This document shows positions 52,675 to 61,377 of a stretch of DNA of 64,000 nt, in pieces. Each line of letters opens with the position of its first letter. The stretch's first letter is position 1. The DNA comes from Defluviimonas salinarum (GTDB lineage Bacteria; Pseudomonadota; Alphaproteobacteria; Rhodobacterales; Rhodobacteraceae): assembly GCF_026013545.1 (NCBI RefSeq), contig NZ_JAPDOG010000001.1:99815-163814 (forward strand), written 5' to 3'. Below the pieces are notes generated by a model that did not search any database, was not told the DNA's origin, and saw only the letters and a program-made list of their open reading frames with translations. The position numbers were made by a program, and so were the translations under genes.

Positions 52675-53126
52675 GCCGAGAAAGCCCGGCGGTCGGTCAA
52701 AATCGCCGATACGTCGATCACTCGGACCATCTGGCCACCGACGAGTGCGAGTGAGGCGAGGCAGTCCTCGCTTCCGTTGCGTGCGGCCGGCGGCATGGGC
52801 TCAAACAGATCGCGTGCAACCGGGCGGATCGCGTGGACCGCCTCGACAACAAGGCCCGCGGATTGGCTCGCGGTTTCGACGACGATGATTACGTGGCGTT
52901 CGGTAGCCTCCACGGAGGGCAGTCCGAGGCGAGCGGCGAGGTCGAGGACCGGAAGGATCGTACCCCTCAGATTGATCACGCCCGACAGATAGGACGGCGC
53001 ATGGGGCAATGGCGTCGGCGGGCTCCACGTCCGAAGCTCCCGGACGGCCATGATGTCGAGGCAGAAGCTCTCCGCCCCGACGCAGAACGTCAGGAGTTTC
53101 ACCTCTTCGGGAGCCGCGTCCGTCAT
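52671..53126 (-). CDS. cheW: chemotaxis coupling protein
   Basis: A 151-residue CheW. The fold is marked by LLTFCVGAESFCLDIMAVRELR, the APSYLSGVINLRGTILPVLDL core and a DVSAIL end. It links the receptor to CheA. The ATG at 53126 overlaps the cheA stop (ATGA); the longer upstream reading lies within cheA and is rejected. Confidence 0.93.
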   Translation of the reverse strand: MTDAAPEEVKLLTFCVGAESFCLDIMAVRELRTWSPPTPLPHAPSYLSGVINLRGTILPVLDLAARLGLPSVEATERHVIIVVETASQSAGLVVEAVHAIRPVARDLFEPMPPAARNGSEDCLASLALVGGQMVRVIDVSAILTDRRAFSA

Positions 53127-55078
53127 CTGATTGTTTCTCCGGTGAGACCGGAGACAGCCGGGGCGGCCTGCCGTCCCGTCGGCCGGACGAGATCGCCCGG
53201 ATCGAGGATGAGTGCGATCTGTCCGTCTCCGAGGATTGTCGCGGCAGCGATCCCGCGTGGTCTGGTGAAGGCGCCGTGTACCGGTTTGACTACGACCTGC
53301 CGCTGATCGAGGATTGCATCGACGACCAATGCGGAGCGCATGTCGGCCTCGGCTTCGGTGAGGATTGCGATCGCATCCTGAGGTCGCGCTCCCGAGGTGC
53401 GGTAACCGAGCGTTTCCGCCACATCGCAAAGGGGGACGAAACTGTCGCGAATTCGCAAGAGTTCGCGCCCGGGACCGAGGTCTCGCCGTTCGAGCGCCCG
53501 GACCGCTGCGGATTCGACGACCGCGGCCACCGGTATGACCAGAATCTGCCCCGCAACGCGCACGATCAACCCGTTCAGAACCGCCAGCGTGAGCGGCAAG
53601 GACATGGTGAAGCGCGTTCCGCGGCCGATGTCCGACTGGATCGACAGCCGCCCGCCCAGACGAGCAATCGCCGTCCTGACAGCATCCAGCCCCACCCCGC
53701 GACCGGACACGTCGTTGACCGATGCGGCGGTGGAAAAGCCCGGACGGAAAAGCAGCTGGTCGACCTCCGCGTCGCTCAATACCGTCGCGGCATCGATCAA
53801 TCCCTTTGCCACGGCCGCCGCGCGGATCCGAGCACGGTCGAGCCCCGGCCCGTCATCGGCGAGATCGACGACGAACCGGCCGGCCCGATGCGCCGCGGTG
53901 AGCGTAATTGTGCCTTCATCGGATTTTCCGGCTCGGCGCCGTAGGTCGACCGGCTCGAGCCCGTGATCCACGGCATTGCGGATCATGTGCATGAGTGGAT
54001 CGGCGAGTTGCTCGATGACGGTACGGTCGACCTCGGTCAGGTCGCCCTCGGTTCGCAGACGTGCCGGTTTGCCGAGCGCGTCCGCCGTCTCACGCAGGAT
54101 CCGTCCCATGCGCTGAAAGAGGGGCTTCACGGGTTGTGCGCGGATCATCATGACCGTGTCATGGATATCGCGCGTCAACGCCGAGAGGGCTTCGAGCCTA
54201 GGGGAAATGCCGGAATCGGTGGCAAGTCCGGCATCGCGGATCGCTTGCGACAGGATCGACTGCGCGATCGCCAACTCGCCGACGAGATTCATTACGCGGT
54301 CAACGCGATTCAGATCGACCCGGATGGAGCGGGCTGGTTCGGTTCCGGGCTGTGTATCCTCGGACGGGACTGCGACCGGCGGCGTCGCTTCGCGTTCGGA
54401 AGTGCTTCGATCGATCACGACGTCGCACACATCCTCGACGAAGTCGAAGATCTCCACGATTTCCGAACGGTCGCGATCTCCCGGAAGCGCCAGTGACCAT
54501 CCGACATATGCCGTCTCCGGATCGAGTTGGGAGAGCGGAGGAAGCGCAGACATGTCACAGATCACCTCGCTTGCCCCGAGGGCAGATAGTGCCTGCAACA
54601 GGTAAAGCGGCTCGTTTCCCGTAGCAAAAAGCGTTGCGCGCGGTCGGAAACGAACCCGCCAGTTGCGATCGGCATCGCCAGGCGTGTCGGCCGGATCAGC
54701 GAACGTCCGTTCCTCTGTCGTCATGTCATCGCCGGTGGCGCCGGCGGAAACCAGATCGGCAAGTTGGTCGGTGGCCCGGATCAGCGCGGCCGTCGTCGCG
54801 CCGTCGACGGGAATCGCCCCCGATCGCACCCCCTCGAGCGTGCTTTCCATCCGGTGAGCGAAGCTGACGAGCGGCCTCAGCGCGAAGGCGCTCGCACCGC
54901 CCTTGATCGTGTGCACCGCTCGAAATGCCACGTTGACGGTCTCGGGATCCGGCGTGCAGCCGCGGTCGCAGGCGGCCTCGACCATGCCGAGCGCATCGCG
55001 CAGCCGTTCGATCTGCTCTTCGCATTCGACGTGGAATCCGGCGCGGAGTCGATCCATCGAGTCGCCCGGTGTCGACAT
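53123..55078 (-). CDS. cheA: chemotaxis histidine kinase
   Basis: A 651-residue CheA. The Hpt phosphorylation site is His56 (AVHTIKGG). After a CheY-binding linker comes the dimerisation helix region with DRVMNLVGELAIAQSIL, then the ATPase with HMIRNAVDHGLE, DDGPGLD and GRGVGLDAV, and a CheW-like C-terminal domain. It phosphorylates CheY and CheB. The ATG at 55078 is chosen for its AAGGGA ribosome site; an upstream extension of 25 residues has no homology. Confidence 0.94.
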   Translation of the reverse strand: MSTPGDSMDRLRAGFHVECEEQIERLRDALGMVEAACDRGCTPDPETVNVAFRAVHTIKGGASAFALRPLVSFAHRMESTLEGVRSGAIPVDGATTAALIRATDQLADLVSAGATGDDMTTEERTFADPADTPGDADRNWRVRFRPRATLFATGNEPLYLLQALSALGASEVICDMSALPPLSQLDPETAYVGWSLALPGDRDRSEIVEIFDFVEDVCDVVIDRSTSEREATPPVAVPSEDTQPGTEPARSIRVDLNRVDRVMNLVGELAIAQSILSQAIRDAGLATDSGISPRLEALSALTRDIHDTVMMIRAQPVKPLFQRMGRILRETADALGKPARLRTEGDLTEVDRTVIEQLADPLMHMIRNAVDHGLEPVDLRRRAGKSDEGTITLTAAHRAGRFVVDLADDGPGLDRARIRAAAVAKGLIDAATVLSDAEVDQLLFRPGFSTAASVNDVSGRGVGLDAVRTAIARLGGRLSIQSDIGRGTRFTMSLPLTLAVLNGLIVRVAGQILVIPVAAVVESAAVRALERRDLGPGRELLRIRDSFVPLCDVAETLGYRTSGARPQDAIAILTEAEADMRSALVVDAILDQRQVVVKPVHGAFTRPRGIAAATILGDGQIALILDPGDLVRPTGRQAAPAVSGLTGETIR

Positions 55079-55089
55079 GGCATTTCCCT

Positions 55090-55449
55090 TCACCGGACGA
55101 CCATCTGCAACGCGCGGACCAGTTTCGAAGCGTCGAAGGGTTTCACGATCCATCCGGTGGCGCCCGCGGTGCGGGCGCGGGCCTTTAGTTCGGGCGCATC
55201 CTCGGTCGTGAGGACGAGTATCGGCGTCGCCCGGTGCCGTTCGATCTGCCGCACGGCCTGGACGAAACCGAATCCGTCGAGCCGTGGCATGTTGATGTCC
55301 GACAGGATCGCGTCGGGGCGGAAGCTCTCGAGTGTCTCGAGCCCATGCTGGCCATCCTCAGCGAGCCGAACCGTGTAGCCCGCCGCGCCAAGAGCCAATG
55401 CCAGCATGTCGCGCATCGTGCGGCTGTCGTCGACTGCCAAGATGTTCAC
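55090..55449 (-). CDS. cheY: chemotaxis response regulator
   Basis: A 119-residue single-domain receiver. Asp7 and Asp8 bind magnesium, Asp51 (ILSDINMPRLDG) is phosphorylated, and Thr81/82 and Lys103 complete the switch. The GTG at 55449 overlaps the preceding stop as GTGA, matching the other junctions of this operon; an ATG at 55464 would add five residues. It carries the signal from CheA to the motor or another target. Confidence 0.92.
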   Translation of the reverse strand: MNILAVDDSRTMRDMLALALGAAGYTVRLAEDGQHGLETLESFRPDAILSDINMPRLDGFGFVQAVRQIERHRATPILVLTTEDAPELKARARTAGATGWIVKPFDASKLVRALQMVVR

Positions 55450-55796
55450 GCCCACGATGTGCAAGTCCCCGCAACGTTGATCTCGCCGGAACCGTGCGCC
55501 GCAAGATCAGGGGGCGTGAGGCCGAAGCTGCGCAGCGCGTCACGAAACGCCTCCGACATCGGCGTGACGTCGAGGTGTTGGCGGAGGGCGCGCCACTCCG
55601 CAGCCGCCGCCAACAGCACCTGAAGGCAGGGGGTGTCGAGATGCTCTACGGCGCCGGCATCAACATTAAGCGCTGCACCGCGATGCGACAGAAGCGCGTC
55701 CTGGAGGGGACCGGCGGCCGTCAGATCGAGCCGCGCCGGAAGCGTCAGTTCGGAGGCTCCGCCGATCGCCTTCGTGGGTATCTCGGAGTCTCGCAC
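55446..55796 (-). CDS. STAS-domain protein opening the che operon
   Basis: A 116-residue STAS-type protein. The pattern LTLPARLDLTAAGPLQDALL, then LNVDAGAVEHLDTPCLQVLL, fits the anti-anti-sigma/STAS fold, with Thr or Cys where a phosphorylatable Ser usually lies. The start is GTG with GAGGGCGAG upstream. STAS proteins open che operons in several alphaproteobacteria, where they modulate signalling. Its own target is unknown. The 75-base gap to glk holds the promoter region. Confidence 0.8.
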   Translation of the reverse strand: MRDSEIPTKAIGGASELTLPARLDLTAAGPLQDALLSHRGAALNVDAGAVEHLDTPCLQVLLAAAAEWRALRQHLDVTPMSEAFRDALRSFGLTPPDLAAHGSGEINVAGTCTSWA

Positions 55797-55871
55797 CTCG
55801 CCCTCGCTCGCCTGAAACGTTCGGATCAGGCTAGGGCGAAAGCTCTTAAGAATGGTTTGACGACGAAAGGC

Positions 55872-56840
55872 TCACTCAGAGTTTCCGGACCCGAGGCAGA
55901 GCGCGCAGCCTTCAAGGGCCGCATAATCGTCCTCGACGATCGAGACCGGAAATTCCTGCATGAAGCCGGAGAACCGGCCCTTGTCGCGGAAGGCTTCGGC
56001 AAAGCCGAACCTGTCGTAATGCGCCGTGAAGGCGCGGGCGACGCCGCCGATCAGGTGGATGCCGCCGAAGGGCAGGTGGCTCAGTGCCAGATCGCCCGCG
56101 ACGGTGCCGAGGATGCGCACGAAGCTTGCCCCGGTCGCGGTTGCCACAGGGTCCGCGCCCTCGGCGATTGCCGCCATGACCGCCGCCGCCGCGGGGCGGT
56201 CGTCGCGGCCCGCCTCGCTCGAGTGGAAGGCGAAGAGACGTTCGAGACCGCGACCGGACAGCACATCCTCGACGCAGGCGAATCCATGCGCGGTCTCGAG
56301 GAAGCGCATCAGCCTCAGGTCAGCCTCGCTGCGCACCGGGATCGTCATCTGGCCGCATTCCGAGGCGGTGACGATCCTCCCGACCGGGGTCTCGTGCACC
56401 GGGGCGGCGTTGAAACCGGTGCCGATGCCGATGACGAGTTGTGCCGCGCCGGGCTTGCGCGGGCAGTTGGCGGCGACGAGCGGGCGGAGGCTGCCCGGCG
56501 CGAGGTGGTCGAGCGCGTAGCCCTGCGCCTGAAGGTCGTTGATTACCGCCACGCGCGCGGCACCGGTCGCTTCGGCCAGCGCGTCGCGGTCGATGGTCCA
56601 GTCGAGATTGGTCATCGTCGCGACGCCATCGGCGACCGGACCCGCGACGGCGACGCAGACGCCCTCGCAGCGCGGATTGCCTGCGGTCGCAAGATAGGCG
56701 GCAAGAACCGGGCCGAGGCCGGGGCGATCGGCGTTGGCGAAACGCCGGATCGAGGCGCGGTCGACCGCACCGCCGGGGGCAAGCGCCACACGGGTATTGG
56801 TTCCACCGATATCGGCCACGAGGGTCAGCGTCTGGGGCAT
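55872..56840 (-). CDS. glk: glucokinase
   Basis: A 322-residue ASKHA-fold kinase phosphorylating glucose to glucose-6-P. ADIGGTNTRVALA is the phosphate 1 loop, INDLQAQGY carries the catalytic Asp, and GIGTGFNAA and GGIHLIGGVARAF complete the ATP site. The Glu-Cys-Gly in ASECGQM matches the E. coli-type family. It follows an ABC importer operon by 111 bases on the same strand, which hints that a sugar or glucoside might be imported. Glucose-6-P would enter the nearby Zwf route. Confidence 0.92.
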   Translation of the reverse strand: MPQTLTLVADIGGTNTRVALAPGGAVDRASIRRFANADRPGLGPVLAAYLATAGNPRCEGVCVAVAGPVADGVATMTNLDWTIDRDALAEATGAARVAVINDLQAQGYALDHLAPGSLRPLVAANCPRKPGAAQLVIGIGTGFNAAPVHETPVGRIVTASECGQMTIPVRSEADLRLMRFLETAHGFACVEDVLSGRGLERLFAFHSSEAGRDDRPAAAAVMAAIAEGADPVATATGASFVRILGTVAGDLALSHLPFGGIHLIGGVARAFTAHYDRFGFAEAFRDKGRFSGFMQEFPVSIVEDDYAALEGCALCLGSGNSE

Positions 56841-56951
56841 GGGACGGTCTTCTTAATCACGGGTCGGCCGGGCGGGGGCCCGCACCCGTGTCATAGGACG
56901 TTTCGACCCGCCGCATCAAGCGTCGCGCCGCATCGGACGCGACGCGCAGGC

Positions 56952-59033
56952 TCACTCCGCGGCGATCTTGATCACCGGTTCCATCGAGGCGAGTTCCTCG
57001 TCCGAAAGGTGGCACTTGACCTGATGCCCGGCGGCGAGGGTGCGGAACGGCGGCACCTCCTTCTCGCAGAGCCCGCCCGGCACCTTCGACTTCCAGCGGC
57101 AGCGGGTCTGGAACGGGCAGCCCGGCGGCGGGTTCATCGCCGACGGAATGTCGCCCTCAAGCACGATCCGCTTCTTCTCGACATGGGTGTCGGCGATCGG
57201 CACGGCGGACAGCAGCGCCTCGGTATAGGGATGGTAGGGCGGCGCGAAGACCTGGTCGGTCGAGCCGAGCTCCACCACATGGCCGAGATACATCACCATG
57301 ACCCTGTCCGAGAGATAGCGCACGATCGAGAGGTCGTGGGAGATGAAGAGAAGCGTCGTCCTGTTCTCACGCTGGATCTCCATCAGGAGGTCGGTGACCG
57401 CCGCCTGGACCGAGACGTCGAGCGCCGAGACCGGCTCGTCTGCGACGACGATCTTGGCGCCGCCGGCGAAGGCGCGGGCGATGCCGACGCGCTGCTTCTG
57501 CCCGCCCGAGAGCTGGCGCGGCATCCGCTCGGCGAAGGCGCGGGGCAGCTTCACGAGGTCGAGGAGTTCGAGCATCCGCTCGTGCCGCTCCTCGTCGGAA
57601 TTGCCCTGGCCGAAGATCTCCAGCGCCCGGATGATCTGGCGGCCCACGGTCATCGAGGGGTTGAGCGTGTCGAACGGGTTCTGGAACACCATCTGCACGC
57701 TCGAGACCGTCTCGGTCGACCGCTCCTGGATCGGCGTCGACTGGATCTCGTGGTTGTGGAGCAGGATCTGGCCGGAGGTCGCTGTCTCGAGCCCCATCAG
57801 CACCTTGGCGAAGGTCGACTTGCCGCAGCCCGACTCGCCGACGATGGCGAGCGTCTCGCCCTCATGCGCCTCGAAGCTCAGGGTCTCGTTGGCCTTCACC
57901 ACCTTGGTGCTGCCGCCGAAGAGCGCGTTGGCGCTGACCTCGTAGTATTTCCTGAGGTCGTCCATCTTCAGGACAACGTCACCGATCGGGGCCTTCTCCG
58001 TGGTCTTGGCGGCGACGAGCGGCGCGTTCCAGTCGATCTCGGCGACCTTGAGACAGCGGGTATCGTGGCGGTCGTGGCCCTCGACCGGGAACATCGGGAT
58101 GTCGCCGGCATCGCAGCGCCCGGCCTGGAAATAGTCGCAGCGCGGGCCGAAATTGCAGCCGTTCGGCCGTTCGTGCGGCAGCGGGAAGTTGCCGGGGATC
58201 GCGACGAGCGGCCGCGCGTTCTTGTCCGCGCCCGGCAGCGGGATCGAGCGGAACAGGGCCTGGGTGTAGGGATGCTGCATCTTGTCGAAGACATCCTTGA
58301 TCGAGCCCGTCTCCACCGCCTCGCCGGAATACATCACGCAAAGCCGGTTGCAGACCTCGAGAACGAGGCCGAGGTTGTGCGAGATGAACAGCATCGAGGT
58401 GCCGTATTTCTTGCCGAGGTCCTTGACGAGATCGACCACCGCGGCCTCGACGGTGACGTCGAGCGCGGTCGTCGGTTCGTCGAGGATCAGAAGCGCCGGC
58501 TTCGACATCAGCGCCATCGCGATGACGATGCGCTGCTGCTGGCCGCCGGAAAGCTGGTGCGGGTAGCTTTTCAGGATCCGCTCGGGGTCGGGCAGGCGCA
58601 CGTCGGTCACCACTTCGAGCGCGCGGTCGTAGGCCTCCTCCTTCGACACGCCCTCATGGATCATCGGCACTTCCATGAGCTGTTGGCCGATCTTCATCGC
58701 CGGGTTGAGCGAGGCCATCGGCTCCTGGTAGATCATCGCGATTTCGGAGCCGCGGATCTCGCGCAGTTCCTCCTCCGACATCGTCGTGAGGTCGCGACCC
58801 TTGAACTTGATCGTGCCGCCGACGATGCGGCCGTTCTTGCCAAGGTCGCGCATCACGGCGAGCGCGACGGTGGACTTGCCGCAGCCGGATTCGCCCACGA
58901 GGCCCATCGCCTCGCCGGGCTGCACCGTGCAGGAGAAGTCCATCACCGCCGGAATCTCGCGCAGACGGGTGAAGAAGCTGATCGAGAGGTTCTCGATCTC
59001 GAGGATCGGGCCGTCATAGTCCGGTTTCGACAT
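56952..59033 (-). CDS. ABC transporter ATP-binding protein, two fused domains
   Basis: A 693-residue protein with two peptide-type ATPase domains. Domain 1 has GESGCGKST, LSGGQQQRIV and LLILDEPTTALD; domain 2 has GESGCGKST, LSGGQKQRVG and IVVADEPVSALD. Each domain ends with an oligopeptide/dipeptide C-terminal motif containing cysteines (NGCNFGPRCDYF; PPGCPFQTRCRW), which in DppD-type proteins can bind an iron-sulfur cluster. It powers the importer encoded by the three genes upstream. Confidence 0.92.
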   Translation of the reverse strand: MSKPDYDGPILEIENLSISFFTRLREIPAVMDFSCTVQPGEAMGLVGESGCGKSTVALAVMRDLGKNGRIVGGTIKFKGRDLTTMSEEELREIRGSEIAMIYQEPMASLNPAMKIGQQLMEVPMIHEGVSKEEAYDRALEVVTDVRLPDPERILKSYPHQLSGGQQQRIVIAMALMSKPALLILDEPTTALDVTVEAAVVDLVKDLGKKYGTSMLFISHNLGLVLEVCNRLCVMYSGEAVETGSIKDVFDKMQHPYTQALFRSIPLPGADKNARPLVAIPGNFPLPHERPNGCNFGPRCDYFQAGRCDAGDIPMFPVEGHDRHDTRCLKVAEIDWNAPLVAAKTTEKAPIGDVVLKMDDLRKYYEVSANALFGGSTKVVKANETLSFEAHEGETLAIVGESGCGKSTFAKVLMGLETATSGQILLHNHEIQSTPIQERSTETVSSVQMVFQNPFDTLNPSMTVGRQIIRALEIFGQGNSDEERHERMLELLDLVKLPRAFAERMPRQLSGGQKQRVGIARAFAGGAKIVVADEPVSALDVSVQAAVTDLLMEIQRENRTTLLFISHDLSIVRYLSDRVMVMYLGHVVELGSTDQVFAPPYHPYTEALLSAVPIADTHVEKKRIVLEGDIPSAMNPPPGCPFQTRCRWKSKVPGGLCEKEVPPFRTLAAGHQVKCHLSDEELASMEPVIKIAAE

Positions 59034-59045
59034 AACGTGTCCCCC

Positions 59046-60221
59046 TTAATCCCTGAGGCTTTCTTCGCGGAGCCCGTCCGCGAGAAGGTTGAGGCCAAGC
59101 ACCAGGCTCATCAGCGCAAGCGCGGGCACGATCGCCGGATGCGGCGCGATGGTGATGAGCTTGCGGCCGGCGTTGATCGTCGATCCCCAGTCGGGGCTTT
59201 CCGGGCTGAGGCCGAGGCCGAAGAAGCCGAGGGTCCCGAGGAGGATCGTCGTGTAGCCGATCCGGAGGCAGAAATCGACGATCAGCGGCCCCCGCGCGTT
59301 CGGAAGGATTTCCCACAGCATGATGTACCAGGGCCGTTCGCCGCGGGTCTGGGCGGCCGAGACATAGTCGCGCGTCTTGATGTCGAGGACGATGCCGCGG
59401 ATGATCCGGAACACGGTCGGAGAGTTCACGAACACGACGGAGACGAACACGATCAGGATGTTGCCCGGCACATGGATGAGGTCGAGCGCGTTCGGCAGCA
59501 CCGCGACCTTGGTACCGACCTCGCCGACGAGCGACAGGTAGAGGTAGCCGCCAATCACCCCGATCACCAGCAGGACCTTGGTTCGGAATTCGGGCACGAC
59601 GTAGTAGCGCGAGTTCACCAGCACCATGAGGAAGGCGATCGGGAACAGGAACAGCACCAGCGCCATGTATTGCGGCATCCCGGTCTCGACGATCTCCGGC
59701 GTGACCAAGAGGTAGAAGAGCAGGATCACCGGGAAGGCGAGGATCAGGTTGGCGAGGAACGACAGGAAGGTGTCGAGCCTGCCGCCGTAATAGCCCGCCG
59801 GCAACCCGAGCGAGACCCCGACCATGAAGGCGAAGAGCGTTGCCAGCGGTGCGATCTGGACCACGATCCGGCTCCCCTCGACCACCCGGCTGAAGACGTC
59901 GCGGCCAAGATGGTCGCCGCCGAGCAGGTACCAGTTTACGCCGTCGGGCTGTACGGTGCCGGGCAACTTGTTCTTCATCTGGCTGATCTGCGACAGCGGA
60001 TCGTGGGTGGCGATGAGATCTGCGAAGATCGCTGTAAAGACCCAGAACATCACCAGCGCGAAGCCGATCATTGCGATCGGCGAGTCGAAGAGCTTGCCGT
60101 AGAGGCCGAGCCGGCGCTTGTAGCGGATCGAGACCGCGAAAAGCACGACAAGAGAGATCCATACCGGAAGAAAGTTCTTCAGGATCCCGATGAGAATTCC
60201 GCTCCATCCGAGGTCCTGCAT
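59046..60221 (-). CDS. peptide-type ABC transporter permease (DppC-like)
   Basis: A 391-residue permease, longer than the usual 280-300. The LLGGDHLGRDVFSRVVEGSRI motif and the AAQTRGERPWYIMLWEILPNA loop are typical. The extra length comes from an additional membrane pair and a connecting loop in the middle of the protein (about residues 150-235). It starts one base after the partner permease's stop. Confidence 0.88.
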   Translation of the reverse strand: MQDLGWSGILIGILKNFLPVWISLVVLFAVSIRYKRRLGLYGKLFDSPIAMIGFALVMFWVFTAIFADLIATHDPLSQISQMKNKLPGTVQPDGVNWYLLGGDHLGRDVFSRVVEGSRIVVQIAPLATLFAFMVGVSLGLPAGYYGGRLDTFLSFLANLILAFPVILLFYLLVTPEIVETGMPQYMALVLFLFPIAFLMVLVNSRYYVVPEFRTKVLLVIGVIGGYLYLSLVGEVGTKVAVLPNALDLIHVPGNILIVFVSVVFVNSPTVFRIIRGIVLDIKTRDYVSAAQTRGERPWYIMLWEILPNARGPLIVDFCLRIGYTTILLGTLGFFGLGLSPESPDWGSTINAGRKLITIAPHPAIVPALALMSLVLGLNLLADGLREESLRD

Positions 60222-60222
60222 G

Positions 60223-61272
60223 TCAGCTTATCCTGATTCTGGGATTGAGGAAGACGTAGCCAATATCGGAGATCAGCTGGGTGATGAGCACTACGAAGAC
60301 CGCGACGACCGAGCAGCCGAGCAGCAGCTCGATGTCGTTATTGCCGGCGGCAGAGACTAGGGTCCAGCCGAAGCCCTTGTAGCTGAACAGGGTCTCGACG
60401 ATGACGACGCCGTTCAGGAGCCAGGGGAACAGCAGCATGATCACCGTGAAGGGGGCGATCAGCGCGTTCCTGAGTGCGTGCTTGATCACGACATTGGCGA
60501 AGCTCACGCCCTTGAGGCGGGCGGTTCGGATGTATTGCGCGGTCATCACCTCGGCCATCGAGGCACGGGTCATCCGTGCCACCTGGCCGACGCCATAGAG
60601 CGCGATGGTCAGGACCGGCAGGAAGAAGTTCTCGAAGGTGATCCCGTCCATCGCCGAGGCGGCCGAGCCCTTGAACCATTTCAGCCCGGTGATCGAGGAG
60701 GCGAAGATCGCGATCAGGATGACGCCCGAGACGTATTCCGGCGTCGCCGCCGTCGAAATCGAGAAGGTCGACAGCGAGCGGTCGAGCCGCGAGCCCTCGC
60801 GCATGCCGGCGAGGATCCCGATCAGGAGCGAGACCGGCACCATCGTCACCATGACCCAGAACATCAGGATGCCGGTCAGGGTCAGGCGCACGCCGATGAT
60901 CTTCGAGACATCGTCCTTGAAGACGCTGGAGACGCCCCAATCGCCCTGGAGGATGCCGCAAAAGCGGGCCGCGGTCGCCGGATCCTGACCCTTCTCGATG
61001 CAACGGCCGGCGACGACGGTTCCGTCCGCGTCGGCCGTAGTCCAGCCAGGCACCACTCCAAGCCATTCGCCGTAGCGCAGGATCATCGGGCTGGCATAGC
61101 CATTCCGTTCCAGCCAGCTTGCGACTTCGTCGTCGGTGATCCGCGATCCCGCTTCCGATTTCGCGAGCTTCTCAAGGTTGGGTGGCAGGTTGGTGAGGTA
61201 AAACACGACGAAGGTGAGGCACAGGGCCGTCAGAATCATCGTGGAAATCCGTTTGAGCAGGAACGGCAGCAT
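60223..61272 (-). CDS. peptide-type ABC transporter permease (DppB-like)
   Basis: A 349-residue permease with about six membrane segments. It has the LLKRISTMILTALCLTFVVF start, ILQGDWGVSSVFKDDV and the coupling loop RTARLKGVSFANVVIKHALRNA. A periplasmic loop at about residues 45-110 has two cysteines (GRCIEKG and ARFCG), which may form a disulfide. Confidence 0.9.
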   Translation of the reverse strand: MLPFLLKRISTMILTALCLTFVVFYLTNLPPNLEKLAKSEAGSRITDDEVASWLERNGYASPMILRYGEWLGVVPGWTTADADGTVVAGRCIEKGQDPATAARFCGILQGDWGVSSVFKDDVSKIIGVRLTLTGILMFWVMVTMVPVSLLIGILAGMREGSRLDRSLSTFSISTAATPEYVSGVILIAIFASSITGLKWFKGSAASAMDGITFENFFLPVLTIALYGVGQVARMTRASMAEVMTAQYIRTARLKGVSFANVVIKHALRNALIAPFTVIMLLFPWLLNGVVIVETLFSYKGFGWTLVSAAGNNDIELLLGCSVVAVFVVLITQLISDIGYVFLNPRIRIS

Positions 61273-61338
61273 GGGTAATCCCCTTCTCGTCCGGCGCGAG
61301 CGCAGGTTGGGCGGGACGACACTGTCGATGTCGCGGGT

Positions 61339-61364
61339 GGGGCGCCGCGGTGGCGCGGCGCCCC
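61339..61364 (-). terminator. hairpin after substrate-binding protein gene
   Basis: A perfect 11-bp stem GGGGCGCCGCG / CGCGGCGCCCC with a GTGG loop lies between the binding-protein stop and the permease start on the minus strand. As with the two similar hairpins at 16167-16192 and 35033-35056, it likely raises binding protein over membrane subunits. Confidence 0.65.
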
Positions 61365-61377
61365 CCGAGAGTCGCGC

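Noticed and set aside
55332-60236. Open frame of 1634 codons on the plus strand
   Set aside because: It lies antisense to cheY/STAS, glk and the ABC genes, all of which have clear family motifs. Its translation is low-complexity Arg/His/Asp/Val-rich, typical of antisense frames in high-GC DNA.
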